Assembly (NCBI RefSeq): GCF_023061285.1
Contig: NZ_JAKGAM010000004.1
Coordinates: 62,001 to 126,000 of the forward strand
Origin: Chromohalobacter nigrandesensis
GTDB lineage: Bacteria; Pseudomonadota; Gammaproteobacteria; Pseudomonadales; Halomonadaceae
Length of the DNA stretch: 64,000 bases
Direction: 5' to 3'
In this document: positions 1 through 10,940 of the stretch, piece after piece
Layout: each line of letters starts with the position of its first letter
Numbering within the stretch: the first letter of the stretch is position 1
The notes under the pieces: model-generated
What the model was told of the DNA's origin: nothing
Database searches by the model: none
Seen by the model: only the letters and a program-made list of their open reading frames with translations
Position numbers and translations under genes: made by a program

Positions 1-1499
1 AGCCATACCGATACCAGCATCAGGGTGATGCCTGCCAGTAGCTGGTTGCTGGTGCCGAACAGCGGCCACAGCAAGTAACCGCCTGAGCCGAAGCCCTTGG
101 GGCCTTCCGGCAGGATCACCAGCGCGGCGCTGGCGATGACGGCGATGCTGGTCGCGACGTGTTTGCGTGCGATCACTGGCATGCCGTATTCGGTGCCCAG
201 TTCGGCGATGATGTAGCGCATCAGACGTATAGCGGTATCCAGCGTGGTGGCAGCGAAGCTGACGACGATTACCGCGACCAGGGTCGAGCCCATGTGCTCG
301 GGAATGCCGAGGTTGCCGATCAGTTGCCCGGCACCTTTCACAAAGGAACCGAGCCCGTTGGAACCGGCGGCCGTAAAGCTTGAATAGGTAGCGGTGAAAT
401 CTGCGCTGGAGGCGAATAGCGTGCCCACGGCGATGATGGCGATCAGTGCCAGCATGCCTTCACCCAAGGCGCCGCCGTAGCCGATCATGCGCGCGTCGGT
501 TTCCTTGTCGATCTGCTTGGAGGTGGTGCCCGAGGCGACCAGGCCATGGAAGCCGGAAATCGCCCCGCAGGCGATGGTGATGAACAGCAGCGGGTACCAA
601 CTGACCTCGGCTTCACCGTTGACGCTGGGTGCGGTCATCTCCGGTGCCCCGAAGAACAACCCCAGATACAGCAGGGCGAGCCCCACCACGAGCTGATGCG
701 AGTTGATATAGTCACGCGGCTGCAAGAGCTTCCAGACCGGCAGCGTCGAGGCGATGTAGACGTAGGCCATCAGCACCACGATCCACACCAGGAAGGCCAT
801 CGAAGTGGCGTTGAAGCCTCCTGCCACCGCTGTGTCGGTGCCGCCGAACCAACTGACCAGATCGAACTGCAGTATCGGGACTTCGCTGGCCAACAACGCG
901 GTGGCATACATGACGACAAGGGCGATCACCGAAGGTAGGAGCATCGACCCTGAATGACGATATACGCGATAGCCGATCCATACTGCCAGCGGAATCTGGA
1001 TGAGCACCGACAGCACGCTGGCAGGGAAGGTGATGAAGAGGTTGGCGATGACCCAGGCGAAGACTGCATTGAGCATCAATACCAGGATCAGAATGATGAA
1101 CAGAAAGAGCAGCTTGGCGCGTTGACCGATCAACTTGTTGGCCAGTGTGCCGACGGAGTGCCCCTTATGACGATTGGAAAGCACCACGGCGCCGAAGTCA
1201 TGCACGCCGGCGGCGAACACGGTCCCCAGCACGACCCACAGGATGGCCGGCAGCCAGCCCCAGTAGATAGCGATGGCAGGCCCCACGATAGGGGCTGCGC
1301 CAGCCACCGAGGTAAAGTGGTGTCCCCATAGAATCCACTTGTTGGTGGGCACGTAGTCGACGCCGTCTTGATAGGTGTGAGCGGGCGTTTGGAAATCGGG
1401 GTCAAGTCGGTAAATGCGTTCAGCGATGAACTTCGAATAGAAGCGATAGCCCATCACGAAACACACGGCGCCGAAGATGGCGATCCAAATAGCGTTCAT
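1..1499 (-). CDS. cstA: carbon starvation protein A, 3' end outside window
   Basis: Reading the minus strand from ATG at 1499 gives an uninterrupted frame to the window edge, about 499 residues of a family usually near 690, so the C-terminus is missing. The product is a polytopic inner-membrane protein. It begins MNAIWIAIFGAVCFVMGYRF and carries conserved CstA blocks such as WGHHFTSVAGAAPIVGPAIA near residue 50 and LWPLFGTSNQLLAG near the end. CstA proteins take up peptides or pyruvate, often on carbon limitation. A good ribosome site (AAGGA) lies 9 nt before the ATG. It is divergent from the cyd operon. The identification is firm; the exact substrate is not readable from sequence. Confidence 0.95.
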   Translation of the reverse strand, partial: MNAIWIAIFGAVCFVMGYRFYSKFIAERIYRLDPDFQTPAHTYQDGVDYVPTNKWILWGHHFTSVAGAAPIVGPAIAIYWGWLPAILWVVLGTVFAAGVHDFGAVVLSNRHKGHSVGTLANKLIGQRAKLLFLFIILILVLMLNAVFAWVIANLFITFPASVLSVLIQIPLAVWIGYRVYRHSGSMLLPSVIALVVMYATALLASEVPILQFDLVSWFGGTDTAVAGGFNATSMAFLVWIVVLMAYVYIASTLPVWKLLQPRDYINSHQLVVGLALLYLGLFFGAPEMTAPSVNGEAEVSWYPLLFITIACGAISGFHGLVASGTTSKQIDKETDARMIGYGGALGEGMLALIAIIAVGTLFASSADFTATYSSFTAAGSNGLGSFVKGAGQLIGNLGIPEHMGSTLVAVIVVSFAATTLDTAIRLMRYIIAELGTEYGMPVIARKHVATSIAVIASAALVILPEGPKGFGSGGYLLWPLFGTSNQLLAGITLMLVSVW

Positions 1500-1836
1500 G
1501 GGTGATCCTTGTCGATAACGAGCATGATGCGATGGCGTTGCGTGCCCGGCAGTGCACGGTTTGAGAGCAATGACCCTACCAAAGAATGATGGCGTTTTCC
1601 GTTAGACGAACGATGCAGAACGAAGGCGGCTGCGACATTGGCGCGCATGCGGCAATTTGCCTTGCGGCAACGCGACACATACGAAACCCCGCCATAGCGC
1701 TTTTTAAGGTTATATAAAGCCTCTACGATGAATGGGTATCGGAGGCGAGATAAGAAAAACCAAACGGTGGCCGTTTTTCGTAGTGACCACCTCATTCCGA
1801 TGACATTTCGACTACGTGGGCTTCAAGGAGTCAGCC
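1500..1836. other. divergent intergenic region cstA/cydA
   Basis: These 337 bases separate two divergent genes and should hold promoters for both. An AT-rich block around 1700-1718 (with TATATAA) could be a -10 for the cyd side, but I see no convincing -35. I find no clear FNR/ANR box (TTGAT-N4-ATCAA). A short hairpin (TTGCC-TTGC-GGCAA) lies near 1656. Open frames running through here are not supported by ribosome sites or recognisable products. Confidence 0.4.
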
Positions 1837-3258
1837 ATGGCGCTAGATCCGATTCTTCTGTCGCGATTGCAGTTCGCATTCGTGGTTTCCTTTCATGCCA
1901 TCTTTCCGGTCTTCACGATCGGGCTGGCATCCTATATCGCCGTGCTGCAGGGCCTTTACGTGTCCACGGGCAACCGCGTCTGGGACCGCCTCGGCCTGTT
2001 CTGGACCAAGGTCTTCGCCGTGGTCTTCGGCATGGGCGTGGTGTCCGGCATCGTGATGGCGTTCCAGTTCGGCACCAACTGGAGCAACTTCTCGCAGATG
2101 GCGGCGAACTTCATCGGCCCGATGTTGAGCTACGAGGTGGTCACGGCTTTCTTCCTCGAAGCCGGCTTCCTGGGGGTCTTGCTGTTCGGCCGGCATCGTG
2201 TCTCGCCGGCGGTGCACTTCTTCGCCGCGCTGATGGTCGCCGTGGGTACCTTCATCTCGGCATTCTGGATCCTGGCCACCAATAGCTGGATGCAGACCCC
2301 CGACGGTTACGAGATTCGCGAGGGTGTGATCCATGTGACCTCCTGGTTCGATGCGATCTTCAACGCCTCCTTCCCGTACCGCTTCACGCACATGGCCTTG
2401 GCGGCGTTCTTGACCGGTGGCTTCGTGGTGACCGGGGTCAGCGCCTGGTTCCTGCTGCGCGGTCGTGAGGTCGATGCCCACAAGCGTGCGCTGTCGATGA
2501 CGCTATGGTTGTTGCTGTTCTTGGCGCCGCTGCAAGCCTTCGTCGGCGATGAACACGGTCTCAATACACTGGAACACCAGCCGATGAAAATCGCTGCCAT
2601 GGAAGGCAACTGGGAAACCCAGTCGAACGTGCCGCTGTTGCTGTTCGCATTGCCGGACCGCGACTTGCAGGCCAACCGCGTGGAGATCGGCATTCCCAAT
2701 GGCGCCAGTCTTATCCTGCGCCACGACCCAGACGGCGTCGTACCGGGGCTCGATCAAATCGACCGTGCGCAGCAGCCGCCAGTGTGGATCACCTTCTATA
2801 GCTTCCGTGTGATGGTGGCGCTGGGGCTCTTGATGATCGCCTTCGCCGTCGCCGGGCTGGTACTACGCAAGGGCGGGCGCGTGTATCGCAGTCGCTGGTT
2901 CTTGCGTGGGCTGCAAGGCATGAGCCTGGCACCGTTCGTCGCGGTGGTCGCGGGTTGGTTCGTGACCGAAACCGGGCGTTCGCCGTGGTTGATCTACGGC
3001 GTGCTCGACTATGCCGATGCCATCACCCCCTCGCTGAGTGGCGGCATGGTGCTGTTCACGCTGCTGGGCTATATCGCCGTCTACGCCGTGATCTTCATCG
3101 CCGGTGTCTATTACCTGTGCAAGGTGATCAATCAGGGCCTTGATGAACACGACGATACGGAGGATTTGGATAGCCACGACCGTCCGGCACGGCCTATGTC
3201 CGCCGCCCACGTGCCCTTCGATGATGCGCGCGACGATCGCGCCCCGAACAGGAGCTAA
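1837..3258 (+). CDS. cydA: cytochrome bd (CIO-type) quinol oxidase subunit I
   Basis: Subunit I of the bd-type terminal oxidase, an inner-membrane protein that oxidises quinol and reduces oxygen to water. The start is set at ATG 1837 because AAGGAG lies 6 nt upstream; a GTG at 1816 would place that site inside the gene. The 473-residue product has His20 (VSFHAIF, heme b595 ligand position), a His in FPYRFTHMALAAF (heme b558 ligand region), the quinol-loop motif MKIAAMEGNWET and the ETGRSPW motif (GRQPW in most homologues). The loop after it is short, as in cyanide-insensitive oxidases (CioA), compared with about 520 residues in E. coli CydA. cydB follows after 3 nt. No cydX-like small ORF is visible between cydB and cydD. 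Confidence 0.95.
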   Translation: MALDPILLSRLQFAFVVSFHAIFPVFTIGLASYIAVLQGLYVSTGNRVWDRLGLFWTKVFAVVFGMGVVSGIVMAFQFGTNWSNFSQMAANFIGPMLSYEVVTAFFLEAGFLGVLLFGRHRVSPAVHFFAALMVAVGTFISAFWILATNSWMQTPDGYEIREGVIHVTSWFDAIFNASFPYRFTHMALAAFLTGGFVVTGVSAWFLLRGREVDAHKRALSMTLWLLLFLAPLQAFVGDEHGLNTLEHQPMKIAAMEGNWETQSNVPLLLFALPDRDLQANRVEIGIPNGASLILRHDPDGVVPGLDQIDRAQQPPVWITFYSFRVMVALGLLMIAFAVAGLVLRKGGRVYRSRWFLRGLQGMSLAPFVAVVAGWFVTETGRSPWLIYGVLDYADAITPSLSGGMVLFTLLGYIAVYAVIFIAGVYYLCKVINQGLDEHDDTEDLDSHDRPARPMSAAHVPFDDARDDRAPNRS

Positions 3259-3261
3259 ACC

Positions 3262-4263
3262 ATGGAAACGTTCGATCTCTCGTTGATCTGGGCCGTCATC
3301 ATCGCCTTCGGTGTGATCATGTACGTGCTCATGGATGGTTTCGACCTGGGGCTGGGGATCCTGTTTCCCTTCGCCCCGGATGAAGACGCGCGTGACGTGA
3401 TGATGAATTCCGTCGCTCCGGTATGGGACGGCAACGAGACGTGGCTGGTACTGGGAGGTGCCGGGCTGATCGGAGCCTTCCCGCTGGTCTATTCGATCCT
3501 CTTGCCGGCGATGTACATCGGGGTCTTTCTGATGCTAGCGGGCTTGATCTTTCGTGGCGTGGCCTTCGAGTTTCGCTTCAAATCGCGGCGTACACGCAAC
3601 TGGTGGAATGCGGCCTTTGCCGGCGGCTCCTTCGTGGCGGCCTTCGCCCAGGGCGCCGTAGTGGGGGCCTATATCGAAGGTTTCGAGACCGCCGATCGCG
3701 TGTTCACCGGTGGGGCGCTCGACTGGCTGACGCCGTTTTCAGTGATTACCGGTCTCGGGCTGGTGGCCGGCTATGCATTGCTCGGTGCGACCTGGCTGGT
3801 GCTCAAGTCCGAAGGCCATGTGCGTGACTGGGCGCGCAGCCTGGTACCCAAGTTGCTCGCTGGCGTGGTGTTGGTCTTCGTCATCGTCAGCTTGTGGACG
3901 CCGTGGATCGATCCGGGCGTCTGGGAGCGCTGGTTCAACCATATGCAGGTGATCTGGCTACTGCCGGCACTGGCCTTGGCTTGCGTGGTCGGCATCTATG
4001 CCGCCAACCGCAAAGGGCGTGAGCTGATGGCGTTTTTGCTCACACTGGGGATGTTCATCTTCACCTACATGGGGTTGCTGGTGAGCCGCTGGCCGTATGT
4101 CATTCCGCCGGACTACACCCTGTGGGATGCGGCATCCGCTCCCGAATCGCAGTTCTTCCTGTTGATCGGCGTACTGTTCGTGGTGCCCATCATCCTGACC
4201 TACACCGCCTGGTCGTACTGGGTATTCCGCGGCAAGGTGCGTGTCGGCGAGGGGTATCACTGA
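3262..4263 (+). CDS. cydB: cytochrome bd quinol oxidase subunit II
   Basis: The 333-residue second subunit of the bd oxidase has the usual length for CydB/CioB. Its N-terminus runs METFDLSLIWAVIIAFGVIM followed by YVLMDGFDLGLGILFPF, the family signature. The WDGNETWLVLGGAGLIGAFP block after residue 54 is also diagnostic. Eight or so hydrophobic segments are evident. It is translated 3 nt after cydA and is followed 3 nt later by cydD, so the four cyd genes form one operon. Its role is structural and heme-stabilising in the inner membrane. Confidence 0.95.
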   Translation: METFDLSLIWAVIIAFGVIMYVLMDGFDLGLGILFPFAPDEDARDVMMNSVAPVWDGNETWLVLGGAGLIGAFPLVYSILLPAMYIGVFLMLAGLIFRGVAFEFRFKSRRTRNWWNAAFAGGSFVAAFAQGAVVGAYIEGFETADRVFTGGALDWLTPFSVITGLGLVAGYALLGATWLVLKSEGHVRDWARSLVPKLLAGVVLVFVIVSLWTPWIDPGVWERWFNHMQVIWLLPALALACVVGIYAANRKGRELMAFLLTLGMFIFTYMGLLVSRWPYVIPPDYTLWDAASAPESQFFLLIGVLFVVPIILTYTAWSYWVFRGKVRVGEGYH

Positions 4264-4266
4264 GCC

Positions 4267-5979
4267 GTGTCTCGATCTCAAGCACAAACCCCGGCGCGTG
4301 CGTCGCGCCAATGGCTGGCCGCGCAATCCCGCGAGGTGCGCGGCTACCTGAGCCTTGCCATCGCTGCCGGTGTCGTCGGCGGGCTGGCGACACTGGCGCA
4401 ACTGGGCCTGATGGCGTGGCTGATCAGCGCCGTCGTGGTCCACGAGTCGGCCTTGGTGACGCTATGGCCTTATGCGGCGGCGTTGGCTGGGGCGGTGATC
4501 GTGCGCAGCCTGGCGCAGTGGCTGCAGGAGACCTGCGGTCTGGAAGCCGGGCTGCGCGTCAAGGCACGCGTGCGCGCCCAGGTGCTCGATCATCTCGCGG
4601 CGCTGGGGCCGGTGTCTCTGGCCGAGCGACATAGCGCCGGCAGCACCGCGCAACTGGTCGATCAGGTCGAGGCGCTGGAAGGCTATATCGCACGGTACGT
4701 ACCTCAGGCCACGCTGGCGGTGGTAATGCCGCTGATCTTTCTCGGTGTGGCATTCTCGCTGGACTGGTTGGCGGCGTTGTTCTTCCTGATCGCGGCGCCG
4801 TTGATTCCGCTGTTCATGGCGTTGATCGGCATGGGGGCCCAGCGCCTCAATGAACAGCAGTTCCAGGCCATGACGCGTCTCGCGGGGCATTTTCTCGACC
4901 GCGTGCGCGGGCTGACCACCTTGCAGCTATTCGGCCGTACCCGCCAGGCCACCGAGGAAGTCACGGCGGTGGCCGACGACTATCGGCGGCGCAATATGAA
5001 AACGCTGCGCGTGGCGTTTCTCTCCTCGGCGGTGCTGGAATTCTTCGCCTCGGTGTCGATTGCGGTGATCGCCATCTACATTGGCTTCGGGCTGCTGGGG
5101 TACATCCAGTTCGGTCCGGCCGATCAACTGACGCTGTTCAGCGGGTTGTTCCTGCTGTTCATGGCGCCGGATTTCTTCCAGCCGCTGCGCTTGCTGGCGC
5201 AGCATTATCATGACCGAGCCAGTGCCCTGGGCGCCGCCGAGGGCTTGCGTGCCTTGCTTGCGCAGACGCCACCCCAGGGCCCACGCATGGCGCCTCTAGA
5301 CAGTGACGACGACACGACGCCACTGCGGGCGCGCCTGACCGAGGTCAGCGTGACGCATACCGGGCGCGGTCGCGTGTTGGGGCCGCTCGATCTCGATATC
5401 GCCGATGGCGAGGTAGTGGCGCTGGTGGGACCCTCGGGCGCCGGCAAGTCGACGCTGCTGCAAGTGCTCGCCGGCTTTGTCGATGCCGAGTCGGGCGAGG
5501 TTTTATTGCATGCCGAGTCACGCTTGGCCTGGCTCGATCAGCGTCCGTTCCTGATGCAGGGCACGCTGGCCGAGAATTTGCGTCTGGTCGCGCCCGAGGC
5601 CAGTGACGCGCGATTGCGCGAGGCACTGAGTGCTGCGCAGCTTGGCGACTTGCTGGCTGCCTTGCCGGAGGGGCTCGACACTTTCCTCGGCGAGCGCGGC
5701 CTGGGGCTGTCCGGCGGGCAGGCCAGCCGCCTGGCGCTGGCACGGGTATTTCTCAGCGATGCGCCGCTGGTGTTGCTCGACGAACCCACGGCGAGCCTCG
5801 ACCCCGACAGCGAGCGCCGCGTGATCGAGGGGCTCAAGCAATTGGCCGCCCAAGGCCGCACCTTGGTGATCGCCACGCACCATCCCGCCGTCATGGCCAT
5901 GGCCGACCGCGTGTTGCGTCTCGAGGCGGGGCAGTTGCATTCACAGGATGTACCGACGTCGCCGGAGGCCTTGTCATGA
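4267..5979 (+). CDS. cydD: thiol reductant ABC exporter subunit CydD
   Basis: Half-transporter of the heterodimeric CydDC ABC exporter, which moves glutathione/cysteine to the periplasm and is needed for bd-oxidase assembly. The 570-residue product has an N-terminal membrane domain (about 1-330) and a C-terminal nucleotide-binding domain with Walker A GPSGAGKSTLL, the signature LSGGQASRLALARVF and Walker B LVLLDEPTASLD. The start is GTG at 4267, 3 nt after the cydB stop. The stop overlaps cydC by 4 nt (ATGA), implying coupled translation. Confidence 0.94.
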   Translation: MSRSQAQTPARASRQWLAAQSREVRGYLSLAIAAGVVGGLATLAQLGLMAWLISAVVVHESALVTLWPYAAALAGAVIVRSLAQWLQETCGLEAGLRVKARVRAQVLDHLAALGPVSLAERHSAGSTAQLVDQVEALEGYIARYVPQATLAVVMPLIFLGVAFSLDWLAALFFLIAAPLIPLFMALIGMGAQRLNEQQFQAMTRLAGHFLDRVRGLTTLQLFGRTRQATEEVTAVADDYRRRNMKTLRVAFLSSAVLEFFASVSIAVIAIYIGFGLLGYIQFGPADQLTLFSGLFLLFMAPDFFQPLRLLAQHYHDRASALGAAEGLRALLAQTPPQGPRMAPLDSDDDTTPLRARLTEVSVTHTGRGRVLGPLDLDIADGEVVALVGPSGAGKSTLLQVLAGFVDAESGEVLLHAESRLAWLDQRPFLMQGTLAENLRLVAPEASDARLREALSAAQLGDLLAALPEGLDTFLGERGLGLSGGQASRLALARVFLSDAPLVLLDEPTASLDPDSERRVIEGLKQLAAQGRTLVIATHHPAVMAMADRVLRLEAGQLHSQDVPTSPEALS

Positions 5980-7766
5980 AGGAGCCCACTATCATGAAAG
6001 GGTCCACTATCATGAAAGGGTCCACTAGAAAGGCGCTGGGCCCATGGTTGCGCCTGATGGCCGAGCGGCGTACACGCTTGTTGATCGGGGCGTTGCTGAT
6101 GCTGGCGACGCTGCTGTTCGCCATCGGTCTGCTGACGCTGTCGGGATGGTTCATTACCGCTACCGCGTTAACCGGCATGACGCTCGCGGCGGGTGGCGCG
6201 GCGACGCTGGACGTCTTCACGCCGGGTAGCGGGATTCGCTTCTTCGCCGTGGGACGCACCGCCGCGCGTTACGCCGAGCGGCTCTATAACCACGACACCG
6301 TGCTGCGCCTGCTGGCGGATATTCGCGGACGGACCTTTGCCGGCTTGTCGCGACTGTCGGGGCGTGAACTGGCGCGCTATCGCGCCGGCGAATGGCTCAA
6401 CCGGCTGACCGCCGACATCGACGCGCTCGACAATCTCTACCTGCGCTTACTGGCGCCGCCGTTGGTGGGGCTGCTGGCGATTCTCGTCGTCGCCGGCATT
6501 CTGGCACTGGCCATGCCTGCACTGGGCGGCGTGCTGCTGGCGATCATGCTGCCATTGTGGATGATCGTCACGCTGGGCATGGCCGTGGCAGGGCGTGGGC
6601 CCAGCGCGCGACGCGTCGAGACGCTGGAACGCTTGCGCGTGCGCGCCCTGGAGCATTTACAAGGCCTGGCCGAGCTGCGCACCTTCGGCGTACTCGGAAC
6701 CCACCGGGAGAAGGTAGAGCACGAACAGCGGGCGTTGCTCGACGATCAGCGGCGTCTGGGCCACCGCACCGCACTGGGTAATGCACTGGTGACTTTGACC
6801 GTGCAAGGCGCCGCCGTGGCGATACTCTGCCTGGCGCTGCTGGCGTTCGCTGCGGGCGACATATCGGCGCCCGTCGCAAGCATGTTGCCGCTGGCGGTAC
6901 TGGCGCTGAATGAAGGCCTTGCCATGCTGCCGGGCGCCTTCGTGCAACTCGGGGCCACGCGTACGGCCGCCGCGCGGCTCAATGCCGAGGCGGCGGTGCC
7001 TGCGAGTGACGACGGCGAGACCACTCTGACGAGTGACGAGGCGCCGTCGCTTACCTTCGAGGCGGTGACGCTGCGTTACCCGGGCATGGGCACTACGCCT
7101 GCGCTCGAAGACGTCACTCTGCATGTGGCTGCCGGTGAGCGTTTCGCCGTGCTGGGCCCCTCGGGTAGTGGCAAGTCGAGCCTTGCCCAACTGGTCGTCC
7201 GCGCGTTCGACCCCGACGCAGGCAGCGTGCAACTGGACGGACAAGATTTACGCCGCTTGGCGCCGCAAGCGTTGCGCGGACGGCTTGCTTACCTGACCCA
7301 GCACACCGAGCTCTTTCATGCCTCGCTGGCGGACAATCTGCGTCTGGGATTGCCGGTGAACCACGACCTGGACGAAGCGGCCGTCGAGCGTGCCTTGTGG
7401 CAGGCGCTATGGATCGTCGATCTGGATGGCTGGGTGCGCCAACTGCCGCACGGACTCGAGACCTGGGTCGGTGAGGCCGGGCGGCAGCTTTCCGGCGGGC
7501 AGGCACGCCGCGTGGCGCTGGCTCGGGTGATCCTCCGCGATGCGCCGCTGGTGTTGCTCGACGAACCGCTGGCGGGACTGGACGCTACCACGGCGGCGAC
7601 GGTGGCCGAGCGTCTCGACACCTGGCTCGACGGGCGCACGGCGCTGATGTTTGCTCATAACTGTGACGCTCTACCGCTTTGCGATAGGGCGTTAGCATTA
7701 CATGCAGCCGTGAAACACGCCTTCGCGAAGGGTGACGCTAGCGTCCTTTCTGATCCCAGGGATTGA
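5976..7766 (+). CDS. cydC: thiol reductant ABC exporter subunit CydC
   Basis: Partner of CydD; 596 residues with an N-terminal six-helix membrane domain and a C-terminal ATPase domain (Walker A GPSGSGKSSLAQL, signature LSGGQARRVALARVI, Walker B LVLLDEPLAGLD). The first codons are three tandem 18-bp units (5976-6029), each beginning with an ATG, so translation could start at 5976, 5994 or 6012. The first ATG overlaps the cydD stop and the first unit contains AAGGAG, which would serve the second ATG. The 3' end overlaps the convergent fitB gene by 29 bp. Confidence 0.94.
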   Translation: MKEPTIMKGSTIMKGSTRKALGPWLRLMAERRTRLLIGALLMLATLLFAIGLLTLSGWFITATALTGMTLAAGGAATLDVFTPGSGIRFFAVGRTAARYAERLYNHDTVLRLLADIRGRTFAGLSRLSGRELARYRAGEWLNRLTADIDALDNLYLRLLAPPLVGLLAILVVAGILALAMPALGGVLLAIMLPLWMIVTLGMAVAGRGPSARRVETLERLRVRALEHLQGLAELRTFGVLGTHREKVEHEQRALLDDQRRLGHRTALGNALVTLTVQGAAVAILCLALLAFAAGDISAPVASMLPLAVLALNEGLAMLPGAFVQLGATRTAAARLNAEAAVPASDDGETTLTSDEAPSLTFEAVTLRYPGMGTTPALEDVTLHVAAGERFAVLGPSGSGKSSLAQLVVRAFDPDAGSVQLDGQDLRRLAPQALRGRLAYLTQHTELFHASLADNLRLGLPVNHDLDEAAVERALWQALWIVDLDGWVRQLPHGLETWVGEAGRQLSGGQARRVALARVILRDAPLVLLDEPLAGLDATTAATVAERLDTWLDGRTALMFAHNCDALPLCDRALALHAAVKHAFAKGDASVLSDPRD

Positions 7767-8163
7767 TGACGTCTACATTGGCCGCTTTAAACGGTGCCGT
7801 GTCACGGGACGCAACCTGGCAGTCCTGTGACATGGCAATGGCTGCAATATAGCCATCCGGTAGGGGGAAGCCTTGCCCGGCAGCTCTAGCTGCTACAGCC
7901 AGTTTGGCATACTGGCGAGCAGCGTCGGTGTCGAAGGACAAGAAGCGTCCCTTGAAAAGCTCCATAAGGCCGTTCAAAGCCTCGTTCAGCCTGTTCTTGC
8001 GCCTTCCATCGGGCAGTGCTGCGATGCCAAACAGCAGCTCTGCCAATGTGACACTGGACAGGTAGAGCGTTTCGGCCGACTGCTCATTGAGCCAAGCTCT
8101 CACGACCGGATCAGGTTCGGGCTTCATGGCCTCGGAAACGACGTTGGTATCCAAGACGATCAT
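7738..8163 (-). CDS. fitB: PIN-domain toxin, FitB/VapC family
   Basis: Toxin of a type II toxin-antitoxin pair; PIN-domain endoribonuclease of 141 residues. It resembles gonococcal FitB along its length: MIVLDTNVVSE at the start (Asp5), TLAELLFG (acidic residue near 42), PDGYIAAIA and SRDTAPF near the end supply the acidic metal-binding set, and it closes with INPWD as FitB closes with FNPWH. It overlaps the antitoxin gene by 4 nt (ATGA). The gene sits tail-to-tail with cydC, its last 29 bp lying inside cydC. The family call is strong; the target RNA is unknown. Confidence 0.9.
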   Translation of the reverse strand: MIVLDTNVVSEAMKPEPDPVVRAWLNEQSAETLYLSSVTLAELLFGIAALPDGRRKNRLNEALNGLMELFKGRFLSFDTDAARQYAKLAVAARAAGQGFPLPDGYIAAIAMSQDCQVASRDTAPFKAANVDVINPWDQKGR

Positions 8164-8414
8164 TCAAACCTCAGTGGTTCTGCCGGCGTTTTGTCGTGTA
8201 CTTGCTCAAGGACGGTAACGTCTTCATTGGTCAGCCCAGCCTGACGGCTCACATCAGCCAGGGCATCGCCCATGTGAAGGCGTGTCTCTGGCCGCGTGAC
8301 TTCTTCCAGAATGGCGCGCACCTCAGCCTCGGCGCTACGGTTGTGCCGTTTGGCGCGTGCTTTCAGCGCATTGTGTACTTCTTCGGGAATATTCCTGACT
8401 GACATCATGCCCAT
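8160..8414 (-). CDS. fitA: FitA-like ribbon-helix-helix antitoxin
   Basis: Antitoxin partner of the PIN toxin. The 84-residue product has the Arc/FitA-type DNA-binding stretch SVRNIPEEVHNALKARAKRH, then RSAEAEVRAILEEV, closely parallel to FitA. The start is chosen at ATG 8414 because AAGGAG sits 9 nt upstream; a GTG at 8435 would place that site inside the gene. The C-terminal part (about 50-84) should bind and block the toxin. It is expected to autoregulate through the repeats just upstream. Confidence 0.88.
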   Translation of the reverse strand: MGMMSVRNIPEEVHNALKARAKRHNRSAEAEVRAILEEVTRPETRLHMGDALADVSRQAGLTNEDVTVLEQVHDKTPAEPLRFE

Positions 8415-8450
8415 AGCGTGTTTCTCCTTCTGCACCCATACATATTAAAT

Positions 8451-8472
8451 GCATTCAATATGCTTTCAATAT
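8451..8472. promoter_or_regulatory. candidate FitAB operator, two 11-bp direct repeats
   Basis: Two adjacent 11-mers, GCATTCAATAT and GCTTTCAATAT, differ by one base and are one helical turn apart, 37-58 bp upstream of the antitoxin start in an AT-rich stretch. Ribbon-helix-helix antitoxins typically bind such arrays, so this is a plausible autoregulatory site. No binding data can be read from sequence. Confidence 0.45.
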
Positions 8473-8533
8473 AGGTATATGCAAGCAAAAAACAAGTGTC
8501 GGTTTGTGCATCTATGTTATAGATAAAACGTAA

Positions 8534-8570
8534 AAGGCCCGAGCCTCGTGGAAAACGGGACTCGGGCCTT
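8534..8570 (-). terminator. rho-independent terminator after glpK
   Basis: A perfect 10-bp stem (AAGGCCCGAG / CTCGGGCCTT) with a 17-nt loop lies about 80 nt beyond the glpK stop. On the minus strand it is followed by TTTTACGTTTTA. It ends the glp transcript before the fitAB promoter. Confidence 0.8.
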
Positions 8571-8651
8571 GTTGCCGGCGATACGAACCATCCAACTTGC
8601 TACCGGGAGCCGTCCGCGTGCGATGGAGACTCTGCAAGGCTTGAACGCGGC

Positions 8652-10166
<1,515 letters not shown>

Positions 10167-10211
10167 TCACTCCTCGTGTTCGTTGCGAAAAAATCGATCA
10201 ATCTGAACGGG

Positions 10212-10940
10212 TTAGTAGACGTAGGCAACAAGCGCCGCCAACGTGCTGCCGATGACAGGGCCCACTATCGGTACCCACGCATAGCGCCAATCGTTAGAGC
10301 CCTTGTTCTTGATGGGCAGTACGGCGTGGGCAATGCGCGGGCCCAGGTCGCGCGCCGGATTGATGGCATAGCCGGTCGTCCCGCCCAGCGAAGCCCCGAT
10401 AGAGACCACCAATAGCGCGACCGCCAAGGGTCCGAGGCCAGACGGCGTGTTACCGAACATGAGGATCACGAAGATCAGCACGAATGTGCCGATGATCTCG
10501 CTGACCAAGTTCCAGCCATAGGATCGGATGGTCGGTGCCGTGGAGAAAGTGGCGAGTTTGAGCGCGCCATCTTCGGTGTCGTCGTACTGTTTCTTGTACG
10601 CCAGATAGCAAACGATCGCCCCTAGAAAACCGCCGATGAACTCGGCCACAAAGTAGGTGAGGGTGGTGACGAAGTTGATCGGAATACCCTCGGCATACTC
10701 TTTGGCCGGGCCGATCAGCAGGGCTAATGTCACGGCTGGATTGATATGCGCACCGGTATCGAAGGCAACGTACACACCGCAGAACACGGCAAGCCCCCAG
10801 CCGAAGAAGATCACGATGCCATCGCTGCCGTTGCCATTCGTTTTGTTAAGCAGGACGTTGGCCACCACGCCGCAACCCAGCAGCGTCAGAAATGCCGTTC
10901 CAGCGATCTCGTGGACCAGTATCGTTTCTACGATGTCCAT
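10212..10940 (-). CDS. glpF: glycerol uptake facilitator (aquaglyceroporin)
   Basis: Inner-membrane MIP-family channel for glycerol, 242 residues, six hydrophobic segments. Both pore signatures are present: GAHINPAVT near residue 65 and YAINPARDLGPR near residue 192. GGGAGG lies about 7 nt before the ATG. It sits 51 nt upstream of glpK, so entering glycerol is trapped by phosphorylation. A 35-codon ORF with its own strong ribosome site ends a few bases inside the glpF start, suggesting translational coupling. Confidence 0.95.
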   Translation of the reverse strand: MDIVETILVHEIAGTAFLTLLGCGVVANVLLNKTNGNGSDGIVIFFGWGLAVFCGVYVAFDTGAHINPAVTLALLIGPAKEYAEGIPINFVTTLTYFVAEFIGGFLGAIVCYLAYKKQYDDTEDGALKLATFSTAPTIRSYGWNLVSEIIGTFVLIFVILMFGNTPSGLGPLAVALLVVSIGASLGGTTGYAINPARDLGPRIAHAVLPIKNKGSNDWRYAWVPIVGPVIGSTLAALVAYVY

